From JANQOH01 sp965243325 (GTDB taxonomy: Bacteria > Pseudomonadota > Alphaproteobacteria > UBA7887), in contig CBDEUQ010000001.1 of the NCBI GenBank assembly GCA_965243325.1, forward strand, positions 248,001 to 312,000: a DNA stretch of 64,000 nucleotides. Direction: 5' to 3'. The notes beneath the pieces were generated by a model. That model saw nothing but the letters and a program-made list of their open reading frames with translations, did no database searches and was not told the origin of the DNA. Position 1 is the first letter of the stretch. Each line of letters starts with the position of its first letter. Made by a program: the position numbers and the translations under genes. Below are positions 25,828-34,822 of the stretch, in pieces.

Positions 25828-26286
25828 TCACGGGTCCGGCCGGCGCGCGGCCCGCGCCGCGTAGCGCCGCGCAGCGTCCATCTTGTCGAGCTGGTGGCGG
25901 AAGTCGCAGTAGCGCGAGACCGCCCGCCCGGCGCGGGTCGTCGTCGCCCGGAGATCGCGGGACAGGACGCGGACGCCGTCCCTCAGAACCCGGTGGTAGA
26001 GGAGGATCGGCGCCTCGTTCAGCACCACGACGTCGACATCGTTCGTCTCCAGCGCCGCCATCAGATCGGTGGTCAGCTCCGCCCGGTAGCCCCACGCGCC
26101 GTCGTCGGCCCGCGACTCGTCGACGTAGACCGCGACGTCGATGTCGCTGTCCGGCCGCGCCTGCCCGCGGGCGCGCGAGCCGAACAGGTAGGCCTCGAGA
26201 ATCTCCTCGCGCCCTTCCAGCGCCCCCGCGAGGCGCGCCAGCAGCCGGCCGTCGGCGCCCCCCGGCTCGGCCGCCGGCCCGGTCAC
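25828..26286 (-). CDS. MNT-type nucleotidyltransferase domain protein
   Basis: A 152-residue protein with the minimal nucleotidyltransferase signature: 'YLFGSRARGQARPDSDIDVAVY' contains GS followed by the Asp-x-Asp pair, and a third Asp is in 'NDVDVVVL'. Many such proteins are MntA-like antitoxins that AMPylate a HEPN partner. No HEPN/HepT gene is next to it, so it may be solitary or non-TA. The extra 40-residue C-terminal helix 'CDFRHQLDKMDAARRYAARA' is Arg/Ala-rich. GTG 26286 overlaps the Gfo/Idh stop by 4 bases. Confidence 0.82.
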   Translation of the reverse strand: MTGPAAEPGGADGRLLARLAGALEGREEILEAYLFGSRARGQARPDSDIDVAVYVDESRADDGAWGYRAELTTDLMAALETNDVDVVVLNEAPILLYHRVLRDGVRVLSRDLRATTTRAGRAVSRYCDFRHQLDKMDAARRYAARAARRPDP

Positions 26287-27440
26287 GTCGCCGCCACCGC
26301 CGCCTCGGCGCCGCCCTGGGCCGCCGACAGGTAGCCGGCGTAGATGACGGCGATGGTGTCGGCAGCCAGCGCCGAATCGCTCTCCACCGCGTCGCCGTAC
26401 GCGACCGAGCGGTAGAACGCCTCGATCTCCTGCGGGAAGCCGGTGAAGTGGTCCTCGTCCGGCGCGGTGAACGCCCATCCCTGCTTGGTGCCGGTCTTCT
26501 CGACCACGTAGATGTCGCGAAACTGCGAATCGACCGGGTTGTAGGTCTGCATCGCCGTGTTGGGGTTGATGTTGCACACCGCCCGGTGGTTGTTCGCGCA
26601 CACGTCGAGCCAGTTGTGGATGCCGCCCATGACGATCTCGGAGGCGAAGATGTCGGCGATCGTGCCGTCGGCGAAGACCACGTGCAGGGCGCCGAAGTCC
26701 TCCACGTCGCGGTAGTCGGTGCGCAGGTGGCCGGCGTCGCGGAAGGCGGCGAGCCGCGTGATCTCGTGCGTCCGCGCGCTCACCGCAGCCGGGCGGATGG
26801 GAACCCCGTCGCGCGCCCGGCCCTCGACCCGCTTGAGGTACAGCGCCGCCGTCAGCGGGTGGCACGCCTTGCCGATCAGCGAGCCGCCGCCGGCCAGCGC
26901 CCAGACGCCGTAGGCCGGCGAGTGCGAGCCCGAGTGCGCCTCCTCGCCGTGCATCCACAGGATCTGCGCGCCGGTCTTCTCGACGATCTCGCGCTCCTTC
27001 TGGATCGCCGGCGCGTAGACCCAGTTCTCGGCGTAGTGGATGCGCCCGGCGCTTGCCGCCTCGGCCTCGCGCATCCGCGCCACCGAGGCCAGCGCCGCGT
27101 CGTGCATGGCGCGCGGGTCGCTGGGGTCGAAGGCGCCGGTCAGCGGCTTCTCGACGATGGCGTGGCGGCCCGCCGCCAGCGCCGCCGCCGCCACCGGCTC
27201 GTGCGCCGCGGGCGGCGCGCAGACGTGCACCACGTCGGCGGCGTCGATCAGCGCCTCGAGGTCGGCGACCGCCGGCACCCCGTGCGCGGCGGCGAAGCGC
27301 TCGGCGTTCGCCGTCGTCGGCGAGTGGACGCCGACGACGTCGACCAGCGTCCCGTGCACCCGCGCCATGGCGTCGATGTGCAGCTTCGCCGCGAACCCCG
27401 AGCCGACGATGCCGGCGCGCACCGTCTTCCTCTCGCGCAT
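26283..27440 (-). CDS. Gfo/Idh/MocA-family NAD(P)-dependent oxidoreductase
   Basis: The 385-residue protein begins with a Rossmann fold ('AGIVGSGFAAKLH') and has the 'AIVEKPL' motif whose Lys is catalytic in sugar dehydrogenases of this family. The C-terminal alpha/beta domain includes 'WMHGEEAHSGSHSPAYG', an acid/His-rich active-site segment. Such enzymes oxidise or reduce sugars, inositols or sugar acids. The ATG at 27440 has a GGGGAGGA site. It is divergent from the HD-domain gene by 76 bases and couples to the nucleotidyltransferase. Confidence 0.88.
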   Translation of the reverse strand: MRERKTVRAGIVGSGFAAKLHIDAMARVHGTLVDVVGVHSPTTANAERFAAAHGVPAVADLEALIDAADVVHVCAPPAAHEPVAAAALAAGRHAIVEKPLTGAFDPSDPRAMHDAALASVARMREAEAASAGRIHYAENWVYAPAIQKEREIVEKTGAQILWMHGEEAHSGSHSPAYGVWALAGGGSLIGKACHPLTAALYLKRVEGRARDGVPIRPAAVSARTHEITRLAAFRDAGHLRTDYRDVEDFGALHVVFADGTIADIFASEIVMGGIHNWLDVCANNHRAVCNINPNTAMQTYNPVDSQFRDIYVVEKTGTKQGWAFTAPDEDHFTGFPQEIEAFYRSVAYGDAVESDSALAADTIAVIYAGYLSAAQGGAEAAVAAT

Positions 27441-27516
27441 CCAGTCCTCCCCGCCGCGTTGACGGTCGCGGCCGTTCCCCATACCGTGGCGCCATCCATC
27501 CTACCCGGAGTGCACG

Positions 27517-28266
27517 ATGGCCGCACCGCTGACGCTTTCGGAACGCGCCGACGCGCTCGAGGAGCGGCAGATGCGGGAGCTCGGCGAGGCCGTCGTCACC
27601 CGCTCGCTGCTCTACAACCTCGCCGACGGCGAGCGCTCGCTCGGCCCCGGCTTCGAGACCGGGCGGCGCCTGCTGATGGGCGACGACCCGCGGCTCCCCG
27701 CCATGCCCGAGGCGCCGACGCTGTTCGACTTCTTCCGCTGCCGCCTCGCCCCGGCCCAGCAGCACCTGTTGCAGAGCGCGCGGCTGGCGCGGAAGAACGG
27801 CCTGCCCGGCAACATGGTGCTCGCCTGCCTGCTGCACGATATCGCCATCGCCGGCTTCATCCGCTCCGACCACGGATACTGGGGCGCCCAGCTCGTCGCG
27901 CCCTACGTCGACGAGGAGGTGAGCTGGGCCATACGCGCCCATCAGGCGCTGCGCTTCTTCGCCGACGAGTCGGTCGGCTACGCCTACCCGCCGATGTACG
28001 CGAGCTTCTTCGGCCCCGACTACGAACCCGAGCCCTACATCGTCGCCGAATACGAGCGGGCGCGGAAGCACCGGTGGTACATGTCGGCGCGCATGATCTG
28101 CGTCAACGACCTCTACGCCTTCGATTCCGACGTCGTGGTCGAGCTGGAGGAGTTCGAGGACGTGGTGGGGCGTCATTTCAGGCAGCCGCCCGAAGGTCTC
28201 GGGAACGACAATTCACCCTCGTCGCACATGTGGCGCACGCTGCGCCGCCCGTGCAACGCGCTGTAG
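27517..28266 (+). CDS. HD-domain metal-dependent protein (PhnZ/MIOX-like fold possible)
   Basis: A 249-residue protein with an HD-type metal site: His83 in 'AQQHLLQS', His107-Asp108 in 'LLHDIAIAG', a further His in 'RSDHGYWGA', and 'RAHQALRFF'. This pattern with extra histidines resembles the diiron oxygenases PhnZ and myo-inositol oxygenase as much as phosphohydrolases. The long aromatic-rich insert 'YAYPPMYASFFGPDYEPEPY' is unusual. It leads an operon with RidA and a TAXI-type TRAP transporter, supporting a role in catabolism of the imported compound. The reaction is unknown. Confidence 0.7.
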   Translation: MAAPLTLSERADALEERQMRELGEAVVTRSLLYNLADGERSLGPGFETGRRLLMGDDPRLPAMPEAPTLFDFFRCRLAPAQQHLLQSARLARKNGLPGNMVLACLLHDIAIAGFIRSDHGYWGAQLVAPYVDEEVSWAIRAHQALRFFADESVGYAYPPMYASFFGPDYEPEPYIVAEYERARKHRWYMSARMICVNDLYAFDSDVVVELEEFEDVVGRHFRQPPEGLGNDNSPSSHMWRTLRRPCNAL

Positions 28267-28282
28267 GCGGAGGAGAACGGCC

Positions 28283-28642
28283 ATGACCATCGCACGCCAC
28301 GACATCACCACCGGGCCCGGGCCGCGCATGAGCAAGTGCGTGGTGCGCGGCGATACCGTCTACCTCTCGGGCCTCGTCGCCGAGGACACCGACGGCGACA
28401 TCGCCAGCCAGACGCAGCAGATCCTCGACGGCATCGACTCCTATCTGGCGCGCGTCGGCAGCGACAAATCGAAGCTGCTGCACGCCAACCTGTGGATCGT
28501 CGACATGGCCGAGTTCCAGGCGATGAACGCGGTGTGGAACGCCTGGGTGGACCCCGAGAACCCGCCGGTGCGCGCCTGCGTCCGCGCCGATCTGGCGAAC
28601 CCGAAGTACCGCGTCGAGATCATGGTGACCGCCGCCCTTTGA
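28283..28642 (+). CDS. RidA (YjgF/YER057c) family protein
   Basis: The 119-residue protein forms the trimeric RidA fold that hydrolyses reactive enamine/imine intermediates from PLP enzymes. The signature 'PPVRACVRADLANPKYRVEI' holds the conserved Arg that binds the substrate carboxylate. The core 'VYLSGLVAEDT' also fits. It follows the HD-domain gene by 16 bases with a GGAGGAG-like site and precedes the TAXI gene by 20 bases. The neighbouring genes suggest a pathway-specific deaminase rather than the housekeeping RidA. Confidence 0.9.
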   Translation: MTIARHDITTGPGPRMSKCVVRGDTVYLSGLVAEDTDGDIASQTQQILDGIDSYLARVGSDKSKLLHANLWIVDMAEFQAMNAVWNAWVDPENPPVRACVRADLANPKYRVEIMVTAAL

Positions 28643-28662
28643 CCCCGCCCGCGGGACGCCGC

Positions 28663-29637
28663 GTGAAACCGGGGAGGCGCCCGCCGGCGTTGGCCGTCGC
28701 CGCCGTGCTCGCCGCCGCCGCGTCCCTCCCGGCGAGCGCCCAGCAGACCTTCGTCACCATCGGCACCGGCGGCGTCACCGGCGTCTACTACCCGACCGGC
28801 GGCGCCATCTGCCGCCTCGTCAACAAGGGCCGCGCCGAGCACGGCATACGCTGCTCGGTCGAGGCCACCGGCGGCTCGGTCTACAACATCAACACGATCC
28901 GCTCAGGCGAGCTGGACCTCGGCGTCGTCCAGTCCGACTGGCAGCACCATGCCTGGCACGGGACCTCGAGCTTCGCCGACGCGGGTCCCTTCGAGGGCCT
29001 GCGCGCCGTGTTCTCGCTGAATCCCGAGCCGGTCACCGTCGTCGCGCGGACCGACAGCGGCATCGCCCACATCGACCAGCTCAGGGGCCGGCGCGTCAAC
29101 ATCGGCAACCCCGGCTCCGGCACGCGGGCGACGTGGGAGGTGCTGGAAGCGGCGCTCGGCTGGACGCGCTCCGACCTCAAGCTCGCCGCCGAGCTGCGCT
29201 CCGCCGAGACCGGCCGCGCCCTCTGCGACAACAAGATCGACGCCTATTTCTGGCTCGTCGGCCACCCCTCCGCGCTGACCAGCGAGACCGTCGGCACCTG
29301 CGGCGCGAGGCTCGTCCGCGTCACCGGGCCGGCCATCGACCGGCTGCTCGCCGACAACGCCTTCTTCCGCCCCGCGGTCATCCCCGGCGGCATGTACGCC
29401 GGCAACCCGGATGACGTGGAGACCTTCGGCGTCGGCGCCACCTTCGTGTCCTCGGTGCGGACGCCGGCCCGCGTCGTCTACGAGGTGGTGAAGGCCGTCT
29501 TCGAGAACTTCGACGGGTTCCGGAGGTTCCACCCCGCCTTCGCCGGCCTGGTCAGGGAGGAGATGGTCCGCGATTCGCTGTCCGCGCCCCTGCACGACGG
29601 CGCCGCGCAGTACTACCGGGAGGCCGGGCTGCTGTAG
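28663..29637 (+). CDS. TAXI-family TRAP transporter substrate-binding protein
   Basis: A 324-residue periplasmic protein with a Sec signal ending 'PASAQQ'. It carries the TAXI hallmarks 'TIGTGGVTGVYYPTGGAICRL', 'VEATGGSVYNINTIRSGELD' and 'VNIGNPGSGTRATWEVL'. TAXI proteins deliver carboxylates such as glutamate to fused TRAP permeases. The start is GTG 28663. It is followed after 24 bases by the permease gene, so the pair makes a complete transporter. The ligand cannot be predicted. Confidence 0.93.
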   Translation: MKPGRRPPALAVAAVLAAAASLPASAQQTFVTIGTGGVTGVYYPTGGAICRLVNKGRAEHGIRCSVEATGGSVYNINTIRSGELDLGVVQSDWQHHAWHGTSSFADAGPFEGLRAVFSLNPEPVTVVARTDSGIAHIDQLRGRRVNIGNPGSGTRATWEVLEAALGWTRSDLKLAAELRSAETGRALCDNKIDAYFWLVGHPSALTSETVGTCGARLVRVTGPAIDRLLADNAFFRPAVIPGGMYAGNPDDVETFGVGATFVSSVRTPARVVYEVVKAVFENFDGFRRFHPAFAGLVREEMVRDSLSAPLHDGAAQYYREAGLL

Positions 29638-29661
29638 GGTCCGGTGCCCGGCGGCCGCGGC

Positions 29662-32238
29662 ATGAGCGACGACCGGACCCCTTCGCCGCCACCCGGGCGC
29701 GGCGCGGCGCCCGCGGCGGCCGTCACGCCCGCGGGCGCCCGGCGGCTGGCGGGACGGACCGCCGCCCTCGTCGCGGCGACGGCGTTCGCCTGGTCGGTCT
29801 TCCAGCTCTGGATCGCCTCGCCGCTTCCCTACGCCCTCGCCGGCGTCGTGCCGCTGCCGAACGACACCGACACCCGCGCGATCCACCTCGCCGCCGCGCT
29901 GTTCCTCGCCTTCCTCGGATATCCGCTCAGGCGGCGCGCGCCGGGCGCTCGCGTTCCCGCCGCCGACTGGGCGCTCGGCGTGGCCGGCGCCGCGGCCGCC
30001 CTCTATCTCGCCGCCTTCGCCGACTCGCTGGCCGCGCGTCCCGGGCTGCCGACCGCCGCCGATCTCGCCGCGGCGGCGGTCGGTCTCGCCGTCGTCCTCG
30101 AAGCCTCGCGCCGCGTGCTCGGCCCGCCGCTCGCCGTCGTCGCCCTCGTCTTCCTGGCCTACGTCTTCCTCGGCCATCTGGCGCCCGAGGTCGTCGCCTG
30201 GAAGGGGGCATCGTTCGCCAAGTCGATGTCGCACATGTGGCTCACCCAGGAGGGAGTCTTCGGCATCGCCCTCGGCGTCTCGACCGACCTGATCTTCCTC
30301 TTCGTGCTGCTGGGCGCGCTGCTCGAGCGCGCCGGCGCCGGCAACTGGTTCATCTGGGTGGCCTTCGCCCTGCTCGGGCACCTGCGCGGCGGCCCGGCGA
30401 AGGCCGCCGTCGTCGCTTCGGCGGCGACCGGAATCGTGTCCGGGTCGTCGACGGCCAACGTCGTCACCACGGGCACCTTCACCATTCCGCTGATGAAGCG
30501 GGTGGGGCTGTCGGCGGAGAAGGCGGGGGCCGTCGAGGTGGCCTCGTCGACCAACGGCCAGCTCATGCCCCCGGTCATGGGCGCCGCCGCGTTCCTCATG
30601 ACCGAGTTCGTCGGCATCGGCTACCTCGAGGTCGTCAAGCACGCCGTCCTGCCCGCCGCCGCCTCCTACGTCGCGCTGCTCTACATCGTGCATCTCGAGG
30701 CCGCGAGGGCGGGCATCGAGGGGTTGCCGAGGCGCGTCGCGCGCTCCCGCGGCGCCCGCCTTCTCGGCCTCGCCACCGCCGCCGCCGGCGCCGTCGTGCT
30801 GTCTGGCGTCGTCTACTGGGGCTTCGGCTGGACCAGGGGCGCCTTCGGCGGCGGCGGCGCCTGGGTCGCGGCGGCGCTTCTCGCCGGCGCCTATCTCGCC
30901 CTGCTGCGCCTCGCGAGCCGCGTTCCCGATCTCCCTCCGAGCGGCGAGATGCGCGAGCTTCCCGCGCTCGGGCCGACGGTGGCGTCCGGCCTCTACTTCC
31001 TGCTGCCCGTCCTGGCGCTGGTCTGGTGCCTCGCGGTGGAGCGGTTCTCCGCCGGGCTCTCGGTGTTCTGGGCCTGCGTGCTCATGATGGCGGTCCTCCT
31101 CACCCACAAGCCGCTCAAGGACCTCATGCGGGGCCGGCGGGCGGTCCCGGCGCGCTGCCGGGAGTCGCTCCGCGACCTCGCCGGCGCGCTGGTGTCGGGC
31201 GCCCGCACCATGGTGGCCATCGCGGTCGCGACCGCCGCCGCGGGGATCGTCGTCGGCACCGTCACCCTGACCGGGATCGGCCTCGTGATGACCGGGTTCA
31301 TCGAGTTCGTCTCCCTCGGCAACGTCCTCCTGATGCTGGTCTTCACCGCCGCCGTCTGCCTCGTTCTCGGGATGGGGCTGCCGACCACCGCCAACTACGT
31401 CGTGGTGTCCTCGCTGATGGCGCCGGTCATCGTCTCCGTCGGCGCCGACAACGGCCTCGTCGTGCCCCTCGTCGCGGCGCATCTCTTCGTCTTCTACTTC
31501 GGGATACTCGCCGACGACACGCCGCCCGTCGGGATCGCCGCCTACGCCGCGGCGGCGATCTCCAGGGGCGACCCCATCCGCACCGGCCTCCAGGGGTTCG
31601 CCTACGACATGCGGACGGCGGTCCTGCCGTTCATGTTCGTCTTCAACACCGAGCTGCTGCTGATCGAGGTGACGGGCGCGCTGCACGCGCTGGCGGTGGC
31701 GGCGTCCGCGGTCGGCGCCATGCTCCTCTTCGCCGCCGCCGTCCAGGGCTGGTTCGTCACCCGCAGCCGGCTGTGGGAGTCGGCGGCGCTTCTTCTCGTC
31801 GCCTTCACCCTGTTCCGGCCCGGGTTCTGGATGGACCTCGCCGCCCCGCCGCTGGAGCCGCTGCCGGCGGCCGCGGCACTCGCGACGGCCGAGGCGGCGC
31901 CCGACGGGGCGCAGCTTCGCCTCCGGGTGCGGGGCGAGACCCTGGAGGGCGAGGCCGTCGACCGGGTCGCGGTGCTGCCGCTCGGGCCTGCGGGCGCCGG
32001 CGGCGGCGAACGCCTGCGCGCCGCCGCCGGCCTCGCGCTCCGCGACCAAGGCGGCCGCGTCTTCGTCGACGCGCTCGCCTTCGGCGGCGCGGCGGCGAAG
32101 CAGAAGCTCGAGCTCGACTGGGAGGTCGCCCAGGTGCTGCAGAAGAGCGACCGCCCGGCGCGGCAGTGGATGTACCTGCCGGCCCTCGCCCTCCTCGCTC
32201 TGGTGTGGGCCCTGCAACGCCGCCGCGTGCGGGCCTGA
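29662..32238 (+). CDS. fused TRAP transporter permease (DctQ-DctM fusion, DUF3394 tail)
   Basis: The 858-residue membrane protein combines the small 4-helix and large 12-helix TRAP permease parts in one chain, as is normal with TAXI binding proteins. Conserved pieces include 'GSSTANVVTTGTFTIPLMKRVG', 'SSTNGQLMPPVMGAAAF' and 'ILADDTPPVGIAAYAAAAI'. A soluble C-terminal stretch (about 690-835) resembles the DUF3394 domain, followed by a final membrane helix. ATG 29662 is preferred to an in-frame GTG 18 bases earlier; neither has a strong ribosome site. Sodium-driven uptake of the TAXI ligand is expected. Confidence 0.93.
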   Translation: MSDDRTPSPPPGRGAAPAAAVTPAGARRLAGRTAALVAATAFAWSVFQLWIASPLPYALAGVVPLPNDTDTRAIHLAAALFLAFLGYPLRRRAPGARVPAADWALGVAGAAAALYLAAFADSLAARPGLPTAADLAAAAVGLAVVLEASRRVLGPPLAVVALVFLAYVFLGHLAPEVVAWKGASFAKSMSHMWLTQEGVFGIALGVSTDLIFLFVLLGALLERAGAGNWFIWVAFALLGHLRGGPAKAAVVASAATGIVSGSSTANVVTTGTFTIPLMKRVGLSAEKAGAVEVASSTNGQLMPPVMGAAAFLMTEFVGIGYLEVVKHAVLPAAASYVALLYIVHLEAARAGIEGLPRRVARSRGARLLGLATAAAGAVVLSGVVYWGFGWTRGAFGGGGAWVAAALLAGAYLALLRLASRVPDLPPSGEMRELPALGPTVASGLYFLLPVLALVWCLAVERFSAGLSVFWACVLMMAVLLTHKPLKDLMRGRRAVPARCRESLRDLAGALVSGARTMVAIAVATAAAGIVVGTVTLTGIGLVMTGFIEFVSLGNVLLMLVFTAAVCLVLGMGLPTTANYVVVSSLMAPVIVSVGADNGLVVPLVAAHLFVFYFGILADDTPPVGIAAYAAAAISRGDPIRTGLQGFAYDMRTAVLPFMFVFNTELLLIEVTGALHALAVAASAVGAMLLFAAAVQGWFVTRSRLWESAALLLVAFTLFRPGFWMDLAAPPLEPLPAAAALATAEAAPDGAQLRLRVRGETLEGEAVDRVAVLPLGPAGAGGGERLRAAAGLALRDQGGRVFVDALAFGGAAAKQKLELDWEVAQVLQKSDRPARQWMYLPALALLALVWALQRRRVRA

Positions 32239-32266
32239 CGCCGGGGGGCGGCGTGCCGCGTGGGCT

Positions 32267-32640
32267 GGACCCCGGGTCAAGCCCGGGGTGACAGAAAAGG
32301 GTGGGGCGGCCGCGTTCCCCTCCACTGTCACCCCGGCCGGACCGCAGGGAGAGCCGGGGTCCACCTTCCCGGGCGGCGTTGTGCCGTGTGGGCTGGACCC
32401 CGGGTCAAGCCCCCCGGGTCAAGCCCGGGGCAGGCTCCGGTGACAGGAAAAGGCCGGCCTCCCCCTCGATTGTCACCCCGGCCGGAGCGCAGCGGAGAGC
32501 CGGGGTCCAGTCTTCCCCCGGAGCCGTCGTGCCGCTTGCTCTGGACCCCGGGTCAAGCCCGGGGTGACAGGAAAAGGCCGGCCTCCCCCTCGGTTGTCAC
32601 CCCGGCCGGAGCGCAGCGGAGAGCCGGGGTCCAGTCTGCC
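32267..32640. repeat. array of six dispersed hairpin repeats
   Basis: This 540-base gene-free interval is mostly repeat. Units alternate between the short CCCCGGGTCAAGCCCGGGG type (about 32267, 32395, 32543) and the long TGTCACCCCGGCCGG...CCGGGGTCCAG type (about 32327, 32472, 32597). The second short unit contains an internal duplication of GGGTCAAGCCC. Successive pairs are joined by GTCCAGTCT and CTCTGGAC arms that can pair, giving a composite of about 110 bases. No gene was seen. Confidence 0.92.
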
Positions 32641-32780
32641 CACGTGCGACGGGCGGGCGGAAAAAATTTATCCGCGACTATGTGCGACTACCTGCGACGG
32701 TCGCGGGAAGGGGAGCGGCGATTCATCGCGGCGACCGTAGCGGCTCGCGCCGGCCGCCGGCAGCGGACCATGGTCCGCCG

Positions 32781-33323
32781 CTATCGCGCGTGGACTCCCG
32801 GCAGCGCCGTCTCCAGCGCCCGCAGCAGACCCTGGTCGGGCACGCCGGTGACCGGCAGGCCGGCGTCCCGCTGGAAGCGGCGGATGGCGGCCCGCGTCCT
32901 GCGGCCGGCGATGCCGTCGACGGCGCCGTTGTAGTAGCCGCGCGCGGCCAGCAGGTGCTGCACGTCGGCGACCGGCGGGCCGCCGGCGGGCGGCGCGGCG
33001 AGCCGCAGGCTCTCGAGCAGCTCGCGGCTGGCGCGCCCCGTTTGCGGCAGGCCGGCGTCCCGCTGCCAGGCGCGGATCGCCGCCCGCGTGCGCGGCCCCT
33101 CGACGCCGTCCGCCGGCCCCGGCGCGTAGCCGTTGCGGATAAGCTCGCGCTGGATGCCGGCGACGTAGGCGCGCCCCATCGCCCGCGACATCTCGTCGAC
33201 CGTCGTCTCCATCGCGGCGACCGCGGCGGCGGGGGCGAGCGCCGCCTCGTGCGCCCCCGCCGCGAGCGCCAGCGCCGCCGCCGCCAGCAGCCGTAGCGCG
33301 GCCTTCCGATGCCTCTCGTTCAT
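32781..33323 (-). CDS. exported protein with two peptidoglycan-binding domains
   Basis: A 180-residue protein with an N-terminal signal or anchor rich in Leu/Ala. Two PG_binding_1-type repeats follow, 'RNGYAPGPADGVEGPRTRAA' and 'ARGYYNGAVDGIAGRRTRAA', each continuing with 'IR..QRDAGLP.TG'. It probably binds cell-wall peptides in the periplasm. No catalytic domain is attached. It lies 34 bases after the SDR gene on the same strand; the functional link is unclear. Confidence 0.88.
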   Translation of the reverse strand: MNERHRKAALRLLAAAALALAAGAHEAALAPAAAVAAMETTVDEMSRAMGRAYVAGIQRELIRNGYAPGPADGVEGPRTRAAIRAWQRDAGLPQTGRASRELLESLRLAAPPAGGPPVADVQHLLAARGYYNGAVDGIAGRRTRAAIRRFQRDAGLPVTGVPDQGLLRALETALPGVHAR

Positions 33324-33357
33324 GCCGTCCGCCCGCGCTGTCCGGCCCGCCGCCGCC

Positions 33358-34137
33358 TCAGATCGCCAGCCAGCCGCAGTCGACGGGCAGCAGGATTCCG
33401 GTCACCGCCGACGAGGCGGGCGAGCAGAGATAGAGGATCGCGCCGGCCATCTCCTCCGGCTTGGCGAAGCGTCCCATCGGCGTCCGCTCTTCCAGGTACG
33501 CCTGCACCTCTGGGTTCTCGCGCAGCGGCAGGGTGAGGTCGGTCTCGGTGTACGTCGGCGCGATGGCGTTGACCCGCACCCCGCGCCGCCCCCACTCGGC
33601 GGCCAGCGAGCGGGTCATGTTGACGAGCGCGCCCTTGGTCGCGTGGTACGGCAGGTTCGGGTGGTAGCCGCCGCCGGTCACGCCCATGATCGAGGAGACG
33701 TTGACGATCGCCCCGCGGCCGTTGGCGAGCATCGTCCGCGCCGCCGCGCGCGAGCACAGGAACACCGACGTCTGGTTGACCTTGACGAGCAGGTCCCAGG
33801 TCTCCGTCGGCAGCGTCTCGGTGGCGTCGCGGCGGGCGATCCCGGCGTTGTTGACCAGGATGTCGACGCCGCCGAACGCCGCGCCGATCTCGTCGAACGT
33901 CCGCTCCACCTGGTCTTCCTCGCTGGCGTCGCAGACCCAGGCGCGCGCGCCGCCGCCGATCTCGTCGGCCGTCCGCTGTGCCGTGTCGCCGTCGATGTCG
34001 AGCACCGCGACCCGCGCCCCCGCCTCGGCCAGCGCCCGGCAGGCGACGCGCCCCAGCCCCTTGCCGCCGCCGGTGACCGCGGCGCGCTCGCCGTCGAGGC
34101 GGAACTGCGCCAGGACCGAGAAATCCGAATCGTTCAT
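33358..34137 (-). CDS. SDR-family oxidoreductase (gluconate/3-oxoacyl reductase-like)
   Basis: A 259-residue classical SDR with cofactor loop TGGGKGLG, 'LVNNAGIA', catalytic Ser in 'NVSSIMG' and the YHATK motif. Asp after beta-2 ('LDIDGD') favours NAD. The N-terminus 'SVLAQFRLDGERAAVTGG' is like gluconate 5-dehydrogenases. It follows the RraA-like gene by 24 bases on the same strand, suggesting a two-step sugar-acid or oxo-acid route, which is inferred. Confidence 0.9.
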   Translation of the reverse strand: MNDSDFSVLAQFRLDGERAAVTGGGKGLGRVACRALAEAGARVAVLDIDGDTAQRTADEIGGGARAWVCDASEEDQVERTFDEIGAAFGGVDILVNNAGIARRDATETLPTETWDLLVKVNQTSVFLCSRAAARTMLANGRGAIVNVSSIMGVTGGGYHPNLPYHATKGALVNMTRSLAAEWGRRGVRVNAIAPTYTETDLTLPLRENPEVQAYLEERTPMGRFAKPEEMAGAILYLCSPASSAVTGILLPVDCGWLAI

Positions 34138-34161
34138 GGTTCGTAGGCCCGCCCGCCGGTT

Positions 34162-34809
34162 TCAGAACTTGCCGAAGCGCCGGTACGCCTCGCTCGGGTC
34201 GACGCCGGAGAGGATCGCCTCGCGCACCTTGTCCTCGGCGCTGACCGCCGCCTCCGCCTCGGCGATCACCGCTTCCGCCTCGGCCGCGGGCACGATGACC
34301 ACGCCGTCGCGGTCGGCGATCAGGTAGTCGCCGGTGGCGACGTCGACCGCGCCGATGCGCACCGCGCCCCCCATCTCGCCCACCCGCCAGCGCCCGGCGA
34401 TGTCGGCCGGGGTGACGAACTTGCAGTAGACGGGGAAGCCGAGGTCGGCGATGAACCCGGCGTCGCGCGTGCCGCCGTCGACGACGAAGCCCAGCACCCC
34501 GCGCGACTTCAGCGTCTCCGCCGACAGCTCGCCCATCAGCGCGATGGTGTCGTCGTTGGCCTGGCAGACGACGACGTGGCCGGCCGGCGCCGCCGACAGG
34601 AACGCCGTCCACGCCAGCAGGCTCTCGTCGCGGTCGAGCCCCGGCGTGCGCGTGCCCGTCATCGTCCACACCCGCCCGGCCAGCGTCGGCCCGGGGTCGA
34701 GGGCGCGGATCTCCGGCGGCAGCGCCTGGTCGGGCAGGCCGCGGGCGGCCAGGGTGTCGAACACGACTCCGGTGTAGAGCTTCTCCAGCCGGGCGGTGAG
34801 GGGGTCCAT
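34162..34809 (-). CDS. RraA / HMG-CHA aldolase-like family protein
   Basis: A 215-residue relative of RraA and 4-hydroxy-4-methyl-2-oxoglutarate aldolase. Signature segments are 'VVCQANDDTIALMGEL', 'GVLGFVVDGGTRDAGF' with the GG-x-R-D metal/substrate motif, and 'DYLIADRDGVVIVP'. The AAGGAG site before ATG 34809 decides the start over one seven codons upstream. Placed with an SDR in the catabolic island, it is more likely an oxo-acid aldolase or decarboxylase than an RNase E regulator. Confidence 0.85.
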   Translation of the reverse strand: MDPLTARLEKLYTGVVFDTLAARGLPDQALPPEIRALDPGPTLAGRVWTMTGTRTPGLDRDESLLAWTAFLSAAPAGHVVVCQANDDTIALMGELSAETLKSRGVLGFVVDGGTRDAGFIADLGFPVYCKFVTPADIAGRWRVGEMGGAVRIGAVDVATGDYLIADRDGVVIVPAAEAEAVIAEAEAAVSAEDKVREAILSGVDPSEAYRRFGKF

Positions 34810-34822
34810 GGTCGCGCTCCTT

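Noticed and set aside
28903..32364. A 1153-residue minus-strand open frame opposite the TRAP genes
   Set aside because: Its composition (Arg/Gly/Glu/His-rich) is that of an antisense shadow of membrane-protein codons, and it crosses two clear genes and a repeat.
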